A DNA stretch of 64,000 nucleotides from Planctomycetota bacterium. Its GTDB lineage: Bacteria; Planctomycetota; UBA1135; UBA2386. Numbering within the stretch: the stretch's first letter is position 1; the number at the start of each line of letters is the position of its first letter. The translations under genes and the position numbers were made by a program. The stretch covers positions 62,001-126,000 of the forward strand of contig JAEUHR010000003.1 of assembly GCA_016794425.1 (NCBI GenBank). The letters are read 5' to 3'. The notes under the pieces are model-generated. The model made no database searches. It worked only from the letters and a program-made list of their open reading frames with translations, and had not been told where the DNA came from. Shown here piece after piece: positions 16,310-26,900 of this stretch.

Positions 16310-17230
16310 TCAGCCTTCCGGCAGCGCGAGGCCGAGGCCCAGCAACGCTGCGAACACCGCGGCGAGCAACGCCATGCGGGGCGTCGCCGGCCGCAGCGCC
16401 TCGGTCGCGTCGTGCCGCAGCACGTCGCGGCCGATCGCGATCGCCCACGGCGCGGTCGCCCAGGCCAGCAACACCCACGGCCCGAGGCCGAGCCCGAGCC
16501 AGAACCAGGGCAGCAGCAGGTAGGCGCCCACGGTGAGCCCGAGCCACACGGTGCGGCTGCCGGCGACGCCGTGCCGCACCGCGGTGGTGCGCCAGCCCTT
16601 CACGGCGTCGGCGCTGCGGTCGCGCAGGTCGTCGATCACCAGCACGGCGGTGACGAGACCGCCGACCGGCAGGCCGACGACGGCACTGCGCCACGGCGTG
16701 TCGGTCCACGCGAACCCCGGCACGACCGCGGCCGCCTGCAGGTAGTAGGTGCCGGCCACCGCGGCGCTGCCGAACATCAGCAGGAACACCGGGTCGGCCA
16801 GGCCGTGGCGCGCGTAGCGCGGCCCGGCGGCGTAGCCCAGGCTCGCCCCGACGCCGACGATGCCGAGCACCACCGCCGGCCAGCCGCCGATCGCGACCGC
16901 CGGCACGGCGACCAGCGCGGCGGCGCCGAGGCAGCCGGCGATCGCCAGTCGGATCGCGCGCAGCGTCAGCGTGCCGTCGCCCAACGCGGCCAGCAGTTCG
17001 GCGTGTTCGGGCACGTCGGCGTGCCGGCGCAACAGCTCGTGGTTGTCGGCGAACACGCCGGCCAGGTGGATCAGCCAGCTGCCGACGAAGGCCAGTGCCA
17101 GCGGCCACGGCGCGAACACCGCGTCGCGGCCGGCCAGTCCCGCGGCCACCAGGATCGGCGCTGCCGCGGTCGGCAGCGTGTGTCCCGGGTAGAGCAGGAA
17201 ATGCACCCAGACTTCGCGCCGCGTCGGCAT
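16310..17230 (-). CDS. UbiA-family prenyltransferase (MenA-like)
   Basis: 306 residues with about eight or nine hydrophobic helices. The start (PGHTLPTAAAPILVAAG) resembles MenA. The first aspartate-rich region is FADNHELLRRHAD and the second, VIDDLRDRSADAVKG, is followed by WRTTAVRHG; in MenA these two bind the Mg-diphosphate of the prenyl donor. The nearest role is attachment of a polyprenyl chain to an aromatic acid in menaquinone synthesis, but no other men gene is nearby, so the acceptor is not fixed. Both flanking genes are on different operons (trxC convergent, 27-base gap to the next minus-strand gene). Confidence 0.8.
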   Translation of the reverse strand: MPTRREVWVHFLLYPGHTLPTAAAPILVAAGLAGRDAVFAPWPLALAFVGSWLIHLAGVFADNHELLRRHADVPEHAELLAALGDGTLTLRAIRLAIAGCLGAAALVAVPAVAIGGWPAVVLGIVGVGASLGYAAGPRYARHGLADPVFLLMFGSAAVAGTYYLQAAAVVPGFAWTDTPWRSAVVGLPVGGLVTAVLVIDDLRDRSADAVKGWRTTAVRHGVAGSRTVWLGLTVGAYLLLPWFWLGLGLGPWVLLAWATAPWAIAIGRDVLRHDATEALRPATPRMALLAAVFAALLGLGLALPEG

Positions 17231-17257
17231 CGCGGCCCATGATGCCCGGCGCCGGCG

Positions 17258-19678
17258 TCAGTGCACGACCGGTTCGGCACGCACGGCCACCGGCATGCCG
17301 TCCGCGATGCCGTCGACCGCGAACTCCGCCGCGTGCGCCAGCGTGCCGTCGACGGTCAGTTCGAACCGCCAGCGGCCGAACGGCAGTCGGGTCGCGACCA
17401 CGAACGGGCGCAGCGCGGCGCCGGCGAACGCGCCGGCTTCTCGCTGTTCCGGCGCGGCTTCCTCGAGGCTGCGCAGCGTGTACTCGTAGCGCTGCGGTGC
17501 GGCGCCGTCGGGGAACCAGGCCTGCAGCCGCACCGGTCGGCCGGCACGCACGCGCACGGTCGCGGTGGCCGTCGAACCCGCGACGACGGTGCCGCGAGCT
17601 GCGTCGTGCGACAGACCGAGTCCTTCGACGCGCAGCGTGAACGCGCCGGGGGTCAGGTCGTCGACGCGCAGGCTGGTCGCGGTACCGGCGTCGATGCGCG
17701 AGCCGAACGGGTCGCCGTCGCGGCACAACAGCAGCGTCGTGTGCAGCGTCGCGGTCGCGGGTTCGCGGACCAGCGTGATCGCGACCGAGCCGCCGGGTTC
17801 GGTGCGCAGCACGCCGGCGTCGAGCGCCGCGCCGGGCGCGAGTTCGAGCCAGTCGCTGCTCGCGAGCACCTTGCCCGCCTCGGTCAGCGCGAGCCGGAAG
17901 CTGCCGGGGGCGACCGATGGGAACCGGAACTCGGCGCCGTTGCGGCAAGGGACCTGGAGCACCGTCAACTCGTCGCGGGTCCACGTGACGCGCAGCGCCG
18001 CGGGGTCGCGCACCCGTCGGCCGGCGTCGTCGATCCGTCCCGACACGGTGCCCTTGGCCGCCCGCGTCGCCTGCTCGTACGGCGCCACCAGCTCGAGCGG
18101 TGCCTGGTCCGGTGCTACGGCGGTGCGTTCGGGCACCGGCGTGCCCGGCGGCGCCGTCCAGTAGGCGACGCGCACCGTGTAGGTCGAGTCGCCGAGCTGT
18201 TGGAAGCGGAACGCGCCGCGCGCGTCGGTGGAGCGCAGGTGTCGTTCGCCGCTGCGTTCGTCGGTGGCCGACAGCAGCGCGTCGGGCACCGGGTGCCCGT
18301 CGCGGGTGCGCAGCACGCCGGTGATCGTGCGCCCTTCGTCGAGCACCGCGTGCCATTCGATCGTGCCGCCGGCCGGCACGTTGCAGCGGGCCGCGGCCGA
18401 CGGGGCCGGGGCGCGCGAGCCTGGCGCGCCGCGTGGTTGCGCGAACACGAACGCCGCACCGGCGGTGACGTCGGCGAGCACGTAGCGGCCACTGCCGTCG
18501 GCGACGGCCGTGCGGTGCCCGAACGGCGCGCCGGTGTCGTAGACGCGGTTGCCGGACAGCGGACCCAGCGGCGGCACGTCGCTGCCGTGCACGAGGGCGC
18601 CCGGCTGCGGCGCACCGGAGCGATCGGTGACCGTGCCGCGGATCGTGCCGCCGGCGGCCAGCGCGAGGTCGAGCGTCGTGGTCGCGGCGGCGGCGACCGT
18701 GCACTCGGCGCGGTGCAGGCCGCAGCCGTCGGCGCGCACCGTGACGGCGTGCGTGCCGACCGGCAGTCCGACGACGTCGTAGCGGCCGTCGGCATCGGTG
18801 CGCGCCGTCCGCATCGACCAGGTCTCGACGACGCGGTGGTCGGCGAACGGCGGCAGCGGCGGGTCGCGGCCGATGCCGACCAGCGCGCCGGCGATCGGGC
18901 GGCCGTCGGCGCGCACGATGCGGCCCTGCAGTTGCCCGCCGGTCGCCGCGACCTGCAGCGTCACGGCGACCGGCCGGGTGCGCGCGTCGAGCAGTTCGAG
19001 GTCGACCAGCGCACCGGGGCCGCGGTCGTGGGCGAACGCGCCCAGCGACACGGTCGCTGGCACTGCCGCCAGTGCGAACCGACCCGCCGCGTCGCTGTGG
19101 GTCACGATGCTGCCGCCGGTCCAGCCGCGGTCGCGCGTCTGCAGCCACACCGCGGCGCCGGCCACCGGCGCCCCGTGCGGGTCGACGACCGTGCCGACCA
19201 CGTCGATGCCCGGCTGCAGGCGCAGTTCGACGGTGACGTCGTGTTCGCGCACGGTCAGATCGAGCGCGTCGCCGCCGACCGTGCACAGGCGCCAGTCGCC
19301 GGCGTCCAGCGCGCGGAACGTGGCCCGGCCCGCGGCATCGGTGGTCGCGTGGCGCACCGCAGCGGCGTCGGCGCGATCGCGCGGCACGAGCTGCAGCGCC
19401 AGCTCGGTCGCCGGCGCCGCTGCGCGCCAGGCCTCCACGTACAGCGTCGCCGCGGGTGTGCCCGCGAGCCCGGTCGCCGCCGTGCGGTCGGGGAGCACGA
19501 CCGGTTCCGCGGCTCGGTCCTCGAGTGCCGATGCCGGTGTGGCCGCGGGGTCGATCGCGGTGGCGGTCGCGGCCGCGGTCGGTGTCGGCACGGGCATCGC
19601 GTCGCCGTCGGGCCATGCCAGCGCCGCGGCCAGCAGGGCCAGCACCAACACGGCAGCGAGCGCGGCGATCCGGGTCAC
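17258..19678 (-). CDS. Membrane-anchored protein with repeated carboxypeptidase-regulatory-like domains
   Basis: 806 residues from a GTG at 19678, with AGAGGGAAC immediately before it. A single N-terminal membrane helix (IAALAAVLVLALLAAALAW) is followed by a Pro/Ala/Thr-rich stalk and then several Ig/transthyretin-like carboxypeptidase-regulatory domains; each has the pattern G-T/R-V-x-D-xx-G-x-P-V/I-x-G-A, for example GTVVDPHGAPVAGAAV, GRIVRADGRPIAGALV and GTVTDRSGAPQPGALV. These are extracytoplasmic beta-sandwiches that bind polysaccharide or protein partners. A longer start at 19750 (MVGREYRLLRRP) would add a basic leader. It is the same architecture as the C-terminal part of the sigma-factor fusion at 34850-37729, but without the sigma domain. 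Confidence 0.75.
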   Translation of the reverse strand: MTRIAALAAVLVLALLAAALAWPDGDAMPVPTPTAAATATAIDPAATPASALEDRAAEPVVLPDRTAATGLAGTPAATLYVEAWRAAAPATELALQLVPRDRADAAAVRHATTDAAGRATFRALDAGDWRLCTVGGDALDLTVREHDVTVELRLQPGIDVVGTVVDPHGAPVAGAAVWLQTRDRGWTGGSIVTHSDAAGRFALAAVPATVSLGAFAHDRGPGALVDLELLDARTRPVAVTLQVAATGGQLQGRIVRADGRPIAGALVGIGRDPPLPPFADHRVVETWSMRTARTDADGRYDVVGLPVGTHAVTVRADGCGLHRAECTVAAAATTTLDLALAAGGTIRGTVTDRSGAPQPGALVHGSDVPPLGPLSGNRVYDTGAPFGHRTAVADGSGRYVLADVTAGAAFVFAQPRGAPGSRAPAPSAAARCNVPAGGTIEWHAVLDEGRTITGVLRTRDGHPVPDALLSATDERSGERHLRSTDARGAFRFQQLGDSTYTVRVAYWTAPPGTPVPERTAVAPDQAPLELVAPYEQATRAAKGTVSGRIDDAGRRVRDPAALRVTWTRDELTVLQVPCRNGAEFRFPSVAPGSFRLALTEAGKVLASSDWLELAPGAALDAGVLRTEPGGSVAITLVREPATATLHTTLLLCRDGDPFGSRIDAGTATSLRVDDLTPGAFTLRVEGLGLSHDAARGTVVAGSTATATVRVRAGRPVRLQAWFPDGAAPQRYEYTLRSLEEAAPEQREAGAFAGAALRPFVVATRLPFGRWRFELTVDGTLAHAAEFAVDGIADGMPVAVRAEPVVH

Positions 19679-19854
19679 GTTCCCTCTTCGGCGGCGGCGG
19701 GCGCGCGGCTGTCGCGGCCGTCGGAGCAATCGGTACTCTCGCCCGACCATCGAAGCGACGCCGCACGTGCGGGCAACGACGCGGTCGCGGAAATCATCTG
19801 AACCGCCGACCGTGCCGGCCGTTGGGCGTCGCTCTCCCGTTCCCGTCCTCCCGC

Positions 19855-22059
19855 ATGCGCATCCCTGTCGTCCGGCCAGCCGTGGCCGCCGCTCTCTCCC
19901 TGCTCGCCGCCACCCCTGCCTTGCTGGCCCAGCAGGAGCCGCCGCCGAACCCGAACCCGACGCCGCCTGCCGGTGGCCCACCGGCCGAGCAGCAACCCGC
20001 GCCCGGCCGCCAACGCGTCGTCGTCAGCGCGTCCGGTTTCCGCGAGGCCGAGCTCGACACTCCGTACACGTTCCAGCAGCTCGACCAGCGCGACCTCGTC
20101 GAGCGCGGCTTCCGCACGCTGCCGGAGTCGCTGGCGATGGTGCCCGGCGTGATGGTGCAGAAGACCACGCACGGCCACGGCTCGCCGTTCATCCGCGGCT
20201 TCACCGGCCGCCAGAACCTGATCCTGATCGACGGCGTGCGCTTCAACAACTCGGCGTTCCGCGGCGGTCCGGTGCAGTACTGGAACACGATCGACGCGTT
20301 CGCGATCGACCGGCTCGAGGTCGTCAAGAGCCAGGGCTCGGTGCTCTACGGCTCCGACGCGATCGGCGGCACCGTCAACCTGCTGACCAAGTCGTCGCGC
20401 TTCCGCGACCACGCGCCCGACGCGGCGTTCTGCACCGGTTCGGCCTTCTACCGCTTCGACACCAACGGTGGCTCGCACACCGGTCGGCTCGAGAACGCGG
20501 TCGGCGAGGGCGACCGGTTCGGCCTGTTCGCCGGCGTCACCTACCGCGACTTCGGCGACATCCGCGACCGCGTGCTCGGCACGATGGAGAAGACCGGCTA
20601 CGAGGAGTTCGACTTCGACCTGCGGTTCGACTGGGCGGTCGGTCCGAAGGCGACGCTGACCGCGGTGCACCAGCGCGTGACGCAGGACGACGTCTGGCGC
20701 ACGCACAACACGATCTTCTTCGAGTCCTGGCAGGGCACCACGCTGCCGACGCCGGACCTGGCGCGCATCTACGACCAGGAACGCGACCTCAGCTACCTGC
20801 GGCTGGCCGGCAGCGAACTCGGCGGCGGCGCCGTCGACGAGTACTCGCTGACGCTGTCGTACCAGAACTCGACCGAGGACTTCAACCGCACGCGGCTGCG
20901 CTCGGGCAACACGCAGGTGCAGCTCGATCGCACGACCGTGGCGACGCTCGGCGCGGCGCTGTCGCTCGAGAGCCGCATCGGCGAGGGCCGCATCGTCTAC
21001 GGCCTCGACTGGTACAGCGACGACGTCGACTCGCGCACGCACGTGCTGACGTTCGCGCCGAGCGGCGCGCTGCTCAGCGACGTCAGGAGTGTGCAGGGGC
21101 CGCTCGGCGACGACGCGTTCTACGACCTCGCCGGCGCGTTCGTGCAGGGCCGCGTGCCGGCCGGCTCGGACTGGGAGTTCACCGCCGGCGCGCGCTACAC
21201 CTACGCGAAGGCGCGCATCGGCCAGCTCGACGACGGTGCCGGCGCGCCGATCAAGGCCAAGCGCGACTGGGACCAGCTGACGCTGAACCTGCGCGCCAAC
21301 GTGGCCCTCACCGACGAGTGGCACGCCTACGGCGGCGCGTCGCAGGCGTTCCGCGCGCCGAACATCGACGACCTCAGCTCGCTGAAGTCGTCGCGCACCG
21401 GCGTGATCTCGACCGGCTCGCTCGACATCGATCCCGAGAACTACCTGACCTACGAGGTCGGCACGCGCTGGCTCACCGGCGACTTCGGTCTGCAGGCGGC
21501 GGCGTTCTGGACCGACATCCGCGACCTGATCACGTCGCGGCCGATCGGCACCGACCCGGGCACCGGCGAAGTCATCACGACCACGACCAACGGCGCCGAC
21601 GGTTTCCTGTGGGGCGGCGAACTGCAGGCCGAGTGGCAGCTGGACCGCGAGTGGCGCGCCAGCGGCTTCGTCGCCTATGTCGACGGCGAGGCCGACGCGT
21701 TCCCGACCGCGAGCCTGACGCCGGTCGAAGAGCCGATCTCGCGGCTGATGCCGCTGACCGGTTCGACGGCGCTGCGCTGGACCGGCCCGCAGAACGGTCT
21801 CTGGGTCGAAGGCCGCGTGATCGCCGCCGCGCACGCCGGGCGCCTGTCGTCGGGTGACCGCGCCGACACGTCGCGCTTCCCGCCGGACGGCACGCCGAGC
21901 TACGTGGTCGCCAACCTCAGCACCGGCTGGCAGGTCGACGAGCACCTCGAGCTCCTGCTGACGCTCGAGAACCTGACCGACACCAGCTACCGCACGCACG
22001 GCAGCGGCGTGAACCAGCCCGGCTTCAACGCGATCCTCGGCGGCCGGCTCAGCTGGTAG
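19855..22059 (+). CDS. TonB-dependent outer-membrane receptor
   Basis: 734 residues. A signal peptide (AVAAALSLLAATPALLAQ) is followed by a Pro-rich linker where a TonB box would lie. The plug domain starts near residue 60 and shows the receptor signature SLAMVPGVMVQ, SPFIRGFTGRQNLILIDGVR and VVKSQGSVLYGSDAIGGTVN. The rest is a beta-barrel ending NAILGGRLSW with a terminal aromatic residue for BAM recognition. The length and plug resemble heme/cobalamin/siderophore-type receptors, but the substrate is unknown. It is divergent from the carboxypeptidase-regulatory protein gene at 19678, with 176 bases between starts that must hold both promoters. Confidence 0.9.
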   Translation: MRIPVVRPAVAAALSLLAATPALLAQQEPPPNPNPTPPAGGPPAEQQPAPGRQRVVVSASGFREAELDTPYTFQQLDQRDLVERGFRTLPESLAMVPGVMVQKTTHGHGSPFIRGFTGRQNLILIDGVRFNNSAFRGGPVQYWNTIDAFAIDRLEVVKSQGSVLYGSDAIGGTVNLLTKSSRFRDHAPDAAFCTGSAFYRFDTNGGSHTGRLENAVGEGDRFGLFAGVTYRDFGDIRDRVLGTMEKTGYEEFDFDLRFDWAVGPKATLTAVHQRVTQDDVWRTHNTIFFESWQGTTLPTPDLARIYDQERDLSYLRLAGSELGGGAVDEYSLTLSYQNSTEDFNRTRLRSGNTQVQLDRTTVATLGAALSLESRIGEGRIVYGLDWYSDDVDSRTHVLTFAPSGALLSDVRSVQGPLGDDAFYDLAGAFVQGRVPAGSDWEFTAGARYTYAKARIGQLDDGAGAPIKAKRDWDQLTLNLRANVALTDEWHAYGGASQAFRAPNIDDLSSLKSSRTGVISTGSLDIDPENYLTYEVGTRWLTGDFGLQAAAFWTDIRDLITSRPIGTDPGTGEVITTTTNGADGFLWGGELQAEWQLDREWRASGFVAYVDGEADAFPTASLTPVEEPISRLMPLTGSTALRWTGPQNGLWVEGRVIAAAHAGRLSSGDRADTSRFPPDGTPSYVVANLSTGWQVDEHLELLLTLENLTDTSYRTHGSGVNQPGFNAILGGRLSW

Positions 22060-22201
22060 CAGCCGGCGGGCGGAACCGCGACAGCACGCATGTGGCGCTG
22101 GCACCGACCGATGCGGCGGCCGAGCCGGTCCGGGCGACGGCGCCCGCGGCGCGCCGCGACCCGCCGTGTGTGGTTCTGCCGCGGTTGCCGCTGAAGCTGG
22201 C

Positions 22202-23314
22202 ATGAACCGCCTGCTGCGCGTCGTCTCCCTCGCCCTGGCCGGCCTCGGACTCGCGTCCGCCGGCGTCGCCCAGACCCACGGTGTGCGCAACATGTTCCGG
22301 ATCGCCAATTCATGGAGCGGGTCGCCGTCGGAGCTGAACGTCGACACCGGTGTCTCGACGATCGCGCCGCTCGTGACGCCCGGCACCAACACCAACCCGG
22401 GCCCGATCTGCAGCTCGCAGGGCAGCTGCCAGCCGACGTCGGACTGGGGCTACCTGCGGGTGCAGGGCAGCGGCCTCGCGAACAACGGCCCCGGCAACGG
22501 CGTCTTCCTGTACCTCGACCAGGGGCCGCAGGCGCGCTTCTTCGACACGCTGACCGTCACGTCGCCGACGCTGCCGCACGGAACGCCGGTCCAACTGCAG
22601 CTGTCGCTGGCGCTGGACGGCATGCTCGACGTGGTCGACACGGCGCCGAACACCGCGTTCGAAGCGACGTTCTACGCGAGCAGCGCCTACCTCGCGAAGA
22701 CCAACAGCGGCGGCGTCGTCACGCAGACGCTGACCTGGTACGTCGGCAGTCCACTGACGGTGTACGGCAGTCTGAGCGTGACGATCTACCTGTACGGGCT
22801 GCTCGGCGGCGGCAATCCGACGCAGTGGGGCTCGTACGCGGTGGACCTCACGGCCCGCACGAGCGTCGTGTGCACGACGCCGGACACGCAGATCACGTGG
22901 GCCTCGGGCGGCACCTACACCGACCCGCGCGCGTCGGTGGTGAACGTCGGTGGCGGCTGCGGCGCCGGCTCGCCCGTGTTCGCGTCCGGACTGCCGATCC
23001 TCGGCCAGCCGCAGACGTTCACGGTCACCAGCTCACTGCCGAACGAGATCGTGGTCTTCGCGTGGTCGTCCGGCCCCGCGACCGCACTGCCGCTCGGTTC
23101 GTGCATCGTGACGGAGGACGCCGCGGGCCTGTCGCTCTTCCTCGCCGGCGTCACCGATGGCGCGGGCAACGCGAACATCCAGCTGCTGACACCGTTCGCG
23201 CCGCTGCTGCTCGGCTCGCGCTACACGGTGCAGGCGCTGGTCACGAAGGCGAACGGCCCGTTGCTCGGCTTCGCCGACCTCAGCAACGGCCTGCTGCAGA
23301 ACATCGGGCTGTGA
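22202..23314 (+). CDS. Secreted protein with planctomycete-type C-terminal module
   Basis: 370 residues with a signal peptide (VVSLALAGLGLASAGVAQ). The N-terminal two thirds are beta-rich and Thr/Ser/Gly-rich, typical of an exported adhesive protein. The last ~110 residues (from GLPILGQPQTFTVTSSLPNE through PLGSCIVTEDAAG, GVTDGAGNANIQL, SRYTVQAL to SNGLLQNIGL) form a module I recognise as repeated in exported proteins of deep-branching planctomycetes, perhaps a cell-surface sorting or anchoring domain. No enzymatic motif is visible. It lies 142 bases after the TonB receptor stop, on the same strand, so a link in expression is possible but not certain. Confidence 0.7.
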   Translation: MNRLLRVVSLALAGLGLASAGVAQTHGVRNMFRIANSWSGSPSELNVDTGVSTIAPLVTPGTNTNPGPICSSQGSCQPTSDWGYLRVQGSGLANNGPGNGVFLYLDQGPQARFFDTLTVTSPTLPHGTPVQLQLSLALDGMLDVVDTAPNTAFEATFYASSAYLAKTNSGGVVTQTLTWYVGSPLTVYGSLSVTIYLYGLLGGGNPTQWGSYAVDLTARTSVVCTTPDTQITWASGGTYTDPRASVVNVGGGCGAGSPVFASGLPILGQPQTFTVTSSLPNEIVVFAWSSGPATALPLGSCIVTEDAAGLSLFLAGVTDGAGNANIQLLTPFAPLLLGSRYTVQALVTKANGPLLGFADLSNGLLQNIGL

Positions 23315-23353
23315 ACCGACGCGGGCTCGCCGCGGCGGAGTCCGGCCGGTCCC

Positions 23354-23758
23354 TCACTTCGTTTCCGCGCCGAGCAGGTCGCGGACGACGCGGCCGATCG
23401 GCACGCTGAGCCCGACGAAGACCTGCCAGTTCTCGGGCACGTCCGAGCCGAGCGCGGAGGCGTAGCGCCCGCCGAGCACGACCTCCATGCGTTCGGTCAG
23501 CGGCAGCGTGAAGTCGACCTTGATCCCGAGCGAGCCGAGGTCGTTGAAGTGCGGCCGCGGTGTGGTGCTGTAGACGACGTCGTCGGTGTCGAGGCGCGGG
23601 TAGGGGTGCACGCCGTAGTAGGTGCCGAGGAAGACGGTGGCGCTGCGCCACTTGTTGTCGGCGAACTCCAGCGGGAACGCCCAGACGCCGGCGAGGCCGA
23701 CCTGCGCGAACACGCGCGCGTCGAGCGCTTCGCGGTCGGTCGAACCGCCGAAGTTCAT
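23354..23758 (-). pseudogene. Truncated beta-barrel-like protein gene (3' remnant)
   Basis: The last ~134 codons (from MNFGGSTDRE) look like the end of an outer-membrane or periplasmic beta-barrel protein, with strand-like segments ARVFAQVGLAGVWAFPLEF, LGIKVDFTLPLTERMEVVLG and WQVFVGLSVPIG. The open frame continues upstream to 23890, but those residues (Cys/His-rich, low coherence) do not look like protein, and base composition drops from about position 23760 onward. No signal peptide is in place. I read this as an original gene whose 5' part was replaced by the kinase segment. If a downstream start at 23758 is used a short protein may still be made. Confidence 0.55.
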
Positions 23759-23902
23759 TTGGCCAGAAGCGTGCTTGTGTCGTCGGTCGACCAAAGCAGC
23801 CAAGTGCCTTGGATGCGCCACGTCCGTTCGCTGCGCGGATGGGCAGCGTCCGCAGTCTCGTTGATGGGTGTCGCATGCGGCGCATCTCACAATCCGTCGC
23901 GG

Positions 23903-26900
23903 TCAACGAACGGCTTCCTTCTTGACCAGTTGCGCAATCGCATTGGCAGGATCAACGGCAAGGGCCTTGTCGGCCGCTTCGAGTGCGCGGACCTTGTCGC
24001 CTTGAGCGAGCAACATCGTCGCTGCGCGTGCGCAGATGCTCGCATCGGCGGGCAGGCGGCGGAGGTCGTAGTCTCGCAAGAAGGCGCGCCGAACGCCTGC
24101 TGCTGCCTTGTCCGACTCGGAAGCGGTGGGTTCAACGGACTCATGGGCCGCAAGCGCGATGCGAACGAGTGGGTGCGTGGGGTCGAGCTGGAGCGCTTCG
24201 CGTGCGCTGCGCGCACCGCCGTGGGCGACGAGGATGTCGGCGCGCTGGCTGCAGGTTACAGCGGCCCCAAAGTAGGCTGGCGACTGTGGACCATGCGCGG
24301 CGAGGAATCGAGCCAGTGGCGTCAGCGGCCCGACTGCGGTGAGTAGTCGCTGCAGTACTTCGCGATCGTGCTCCAAGCGCTGGTAGGTCAAATCCTCAAG
24401 ATCGCCTTCCGGAGAGAGCGACTTTCGCGTCAGCAGCTCCGCGATCGCCATGGCCGAAGGAACGTCGTCGGCTGTAGCAGCCGAGCGAAGGCCCAGTCCT
24501 GCCGAAATGTCGGCGATCTTCACCGTCTTGTCGCTGCTCGCGGTGACAACACGGGTGCCGTCAGCGCTGAAGGAGGCGGACTGCACCGAACCATCATGCT
24601 CGACGGTTTGAACCAGTTTGCCGGATGCCGTGTCCCAGATCTTCGCTTCGTCTCCGTCGCCCCAGGTGAGCACATGAGAGCCGTCCGGGCTGAAGTACGC
24701 GGAATGGCTGCCGTAGTGCTCTAGAGTGCGAAGCCGTTTCGCCGACAGCACATCCCAAACATCCGTCTCTTGACTGTAGCTATCTGTGACCACGGCGAGC
24801 GACCCTCCAGCGCCGAACGATGCCGAAGACAGGTAGTAGCTTGAGAGCTTGGCGACCGTCTTACCGCTTGCCACTTCCCATACCTCGGCATCGTTACTGC
24901 TCAGTCTATGTCTTAGCAGTGCTTCACCCGTATTGCAGTCCCAAACCGTGGCGGCAGTGCCTGCAGTGAGTGCGTATCTTCCATCGTGACTAAAGCACGC
25001 CCTACACGCGCCGCTCATGTATGTCAGTGTTGCAGTTCCCGTGTCTTCATCGAAGACAGTGACGTTCTTGGCCACGCTCGTGGTGATCACCTTGTTTCCA
25101 TCAAGGCTGAAGCAAGCAGCATGGACAGGCTCAGCATGTACCAGTATGTGGAGCAGGGTGCCGGAAGACGTGTCCCAGAGCTTCGCGCTCTTGTCCTCAC
25201 CGGCAGTGAGCACCCGTAATCCATCAGGACTGAAACAGGCATGGTTTGGGGCCGAGTGTTGGAGCGTGTGCAGTAGGGTCCCAGACTTGGCGTCCCAGAT
25301 GGTGGCGCGCCCGACTTGGGCGTTGGTGGTCACGACGCGTAGGTTGTCGGGGCTGAAGGAGGCCGAACGTATATGCGCATCCTTGAGGGACAACATCACT
25401 TTGCCAGAGTCGCGGTCCCAGATTTTCGCGCCCTTCTGCCCCGCAGAGACGACAATGGACCCATTGGGGCTGAGGCAAGCGATGCTCGCTGGTTCTTCAT
25501 GATCAAGGGCCTGTGCGAAGACGCCTCGGCTCGTATCCCAGAGTGTCGCGCTCGAGTCGTTGCCACAGTTGGTGAGCACACGAGACCCTTCACGGTTCAG
25601 CGACGCGCAGTTTACCCAACCTGAATGTTCCAAGGCAAGTAGTTGGCCCGAAGCAGTGTCCCAGACCTTCGTTCCATCCGCACTCATGGTAAGCACCCGC
25701 TGGCCATCCGAGCTGAACAAGGCCGACTTTACTCCGTATTCGTGTATCAAGGTGCGGAGGAGTCGCCCCGACGCAGCATCCCAGATCTTAGCACGACCAT
25801 CCTCGCTGGCAGTAAGAACTCGGGTTCCGTCGGGGCCAAATGCTACAGAGGAGACCTCTTCAGCGTGCTCGAACGTATGAACCAACTTCCCAGAAGTTGC
25901 ATCCCATAGTTTGGCGCTATTGTCATAGCAAGATGTCAGTACGCGAGCCCCGTCGGGGCTTAGCGATGCACCATAGTAGGCTCCCCGGTAATTCGGGAGC
26001 TTGCACTCGAAGGAACCAACTAGCCTGCTGGACACCGCGTCCCAGAGGTGGGCTCCGACATCCGATGTCCGCTTGGTGCCCAAATTGCTTGCGTCGATTG
26101 TCAGAACGCGTGCGCGATCGGAGCTGAAGAAGGCAGAGTAGACGCGATTCTTGTGCGCAAAGGAGAGGAGTTCTTTGCCTGAATCAGTATCCCAAACCTT
26201 CGCCGTATGATCATCACTAGCAGTGAGCACGCGTGTGCCGTCACAGCTGAACGCGGCGAAATTGATGGCGTCCTTGTGCTCAAGGGCGTGCACCAACCTC
26301 CCAGAAGTGGCGTCCCAAAGCCTTGCGGTCACCGCGCAGACTGTGATCAACTGTCTTCCGTCATGCCTGTAGGAAGCAAGCCTCACATCGTCTGGATGCT
26401 CGAGGTTGTGCAGCATGGCGCCCGAGACCGCGTCCCACACCCTCGCCGTGTCATCGTCACTCGTGGTTAGCACTCGGGAACCGTCGTCACTGAATGCAAC
26501 GGATCTGATGTAGGCGTCGTGAACGAACGTCATCACGGGCCTTGGTCCCCCCCACAACTCGGTCCTTCGGACTGCCTCGAACGCGAACCGCTCCCAGGCG
26601 ACACCGTTGGCAGGATCCAGCGAAAGTGAGCGCGCGAGATGGAGCAAACCTTCCCGCGCGTTGGTGCCGCGCAACGCGGCGTTGCTGGTCTGGTCCGCGG
26701 CGGCGAACAGACGATTGGCCTGATTGAACGCTGCCCACGACGCCTCCGTCAGTTGCGCCCTCTGCGCTCGGTTGATTTGCTTGACCTCCTCGGCATTTCG
26801 GTCAGCCCGCAGCCGTTCCTCCTTGGCAACTGCCGCCTCCTTCTCCGCAACGCTGGCTTGGATACCGGCATCGATCGAGTAGAAGACCGAGACGATGGCA

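Noticed and set aside
23759..23890. N-terminal extension of the truncated barrel gene (to 23890)
   Set aside because: The added residues are rich in Cys/His/Arg and do not resemble any exported protein start; base composition changes at the same point.
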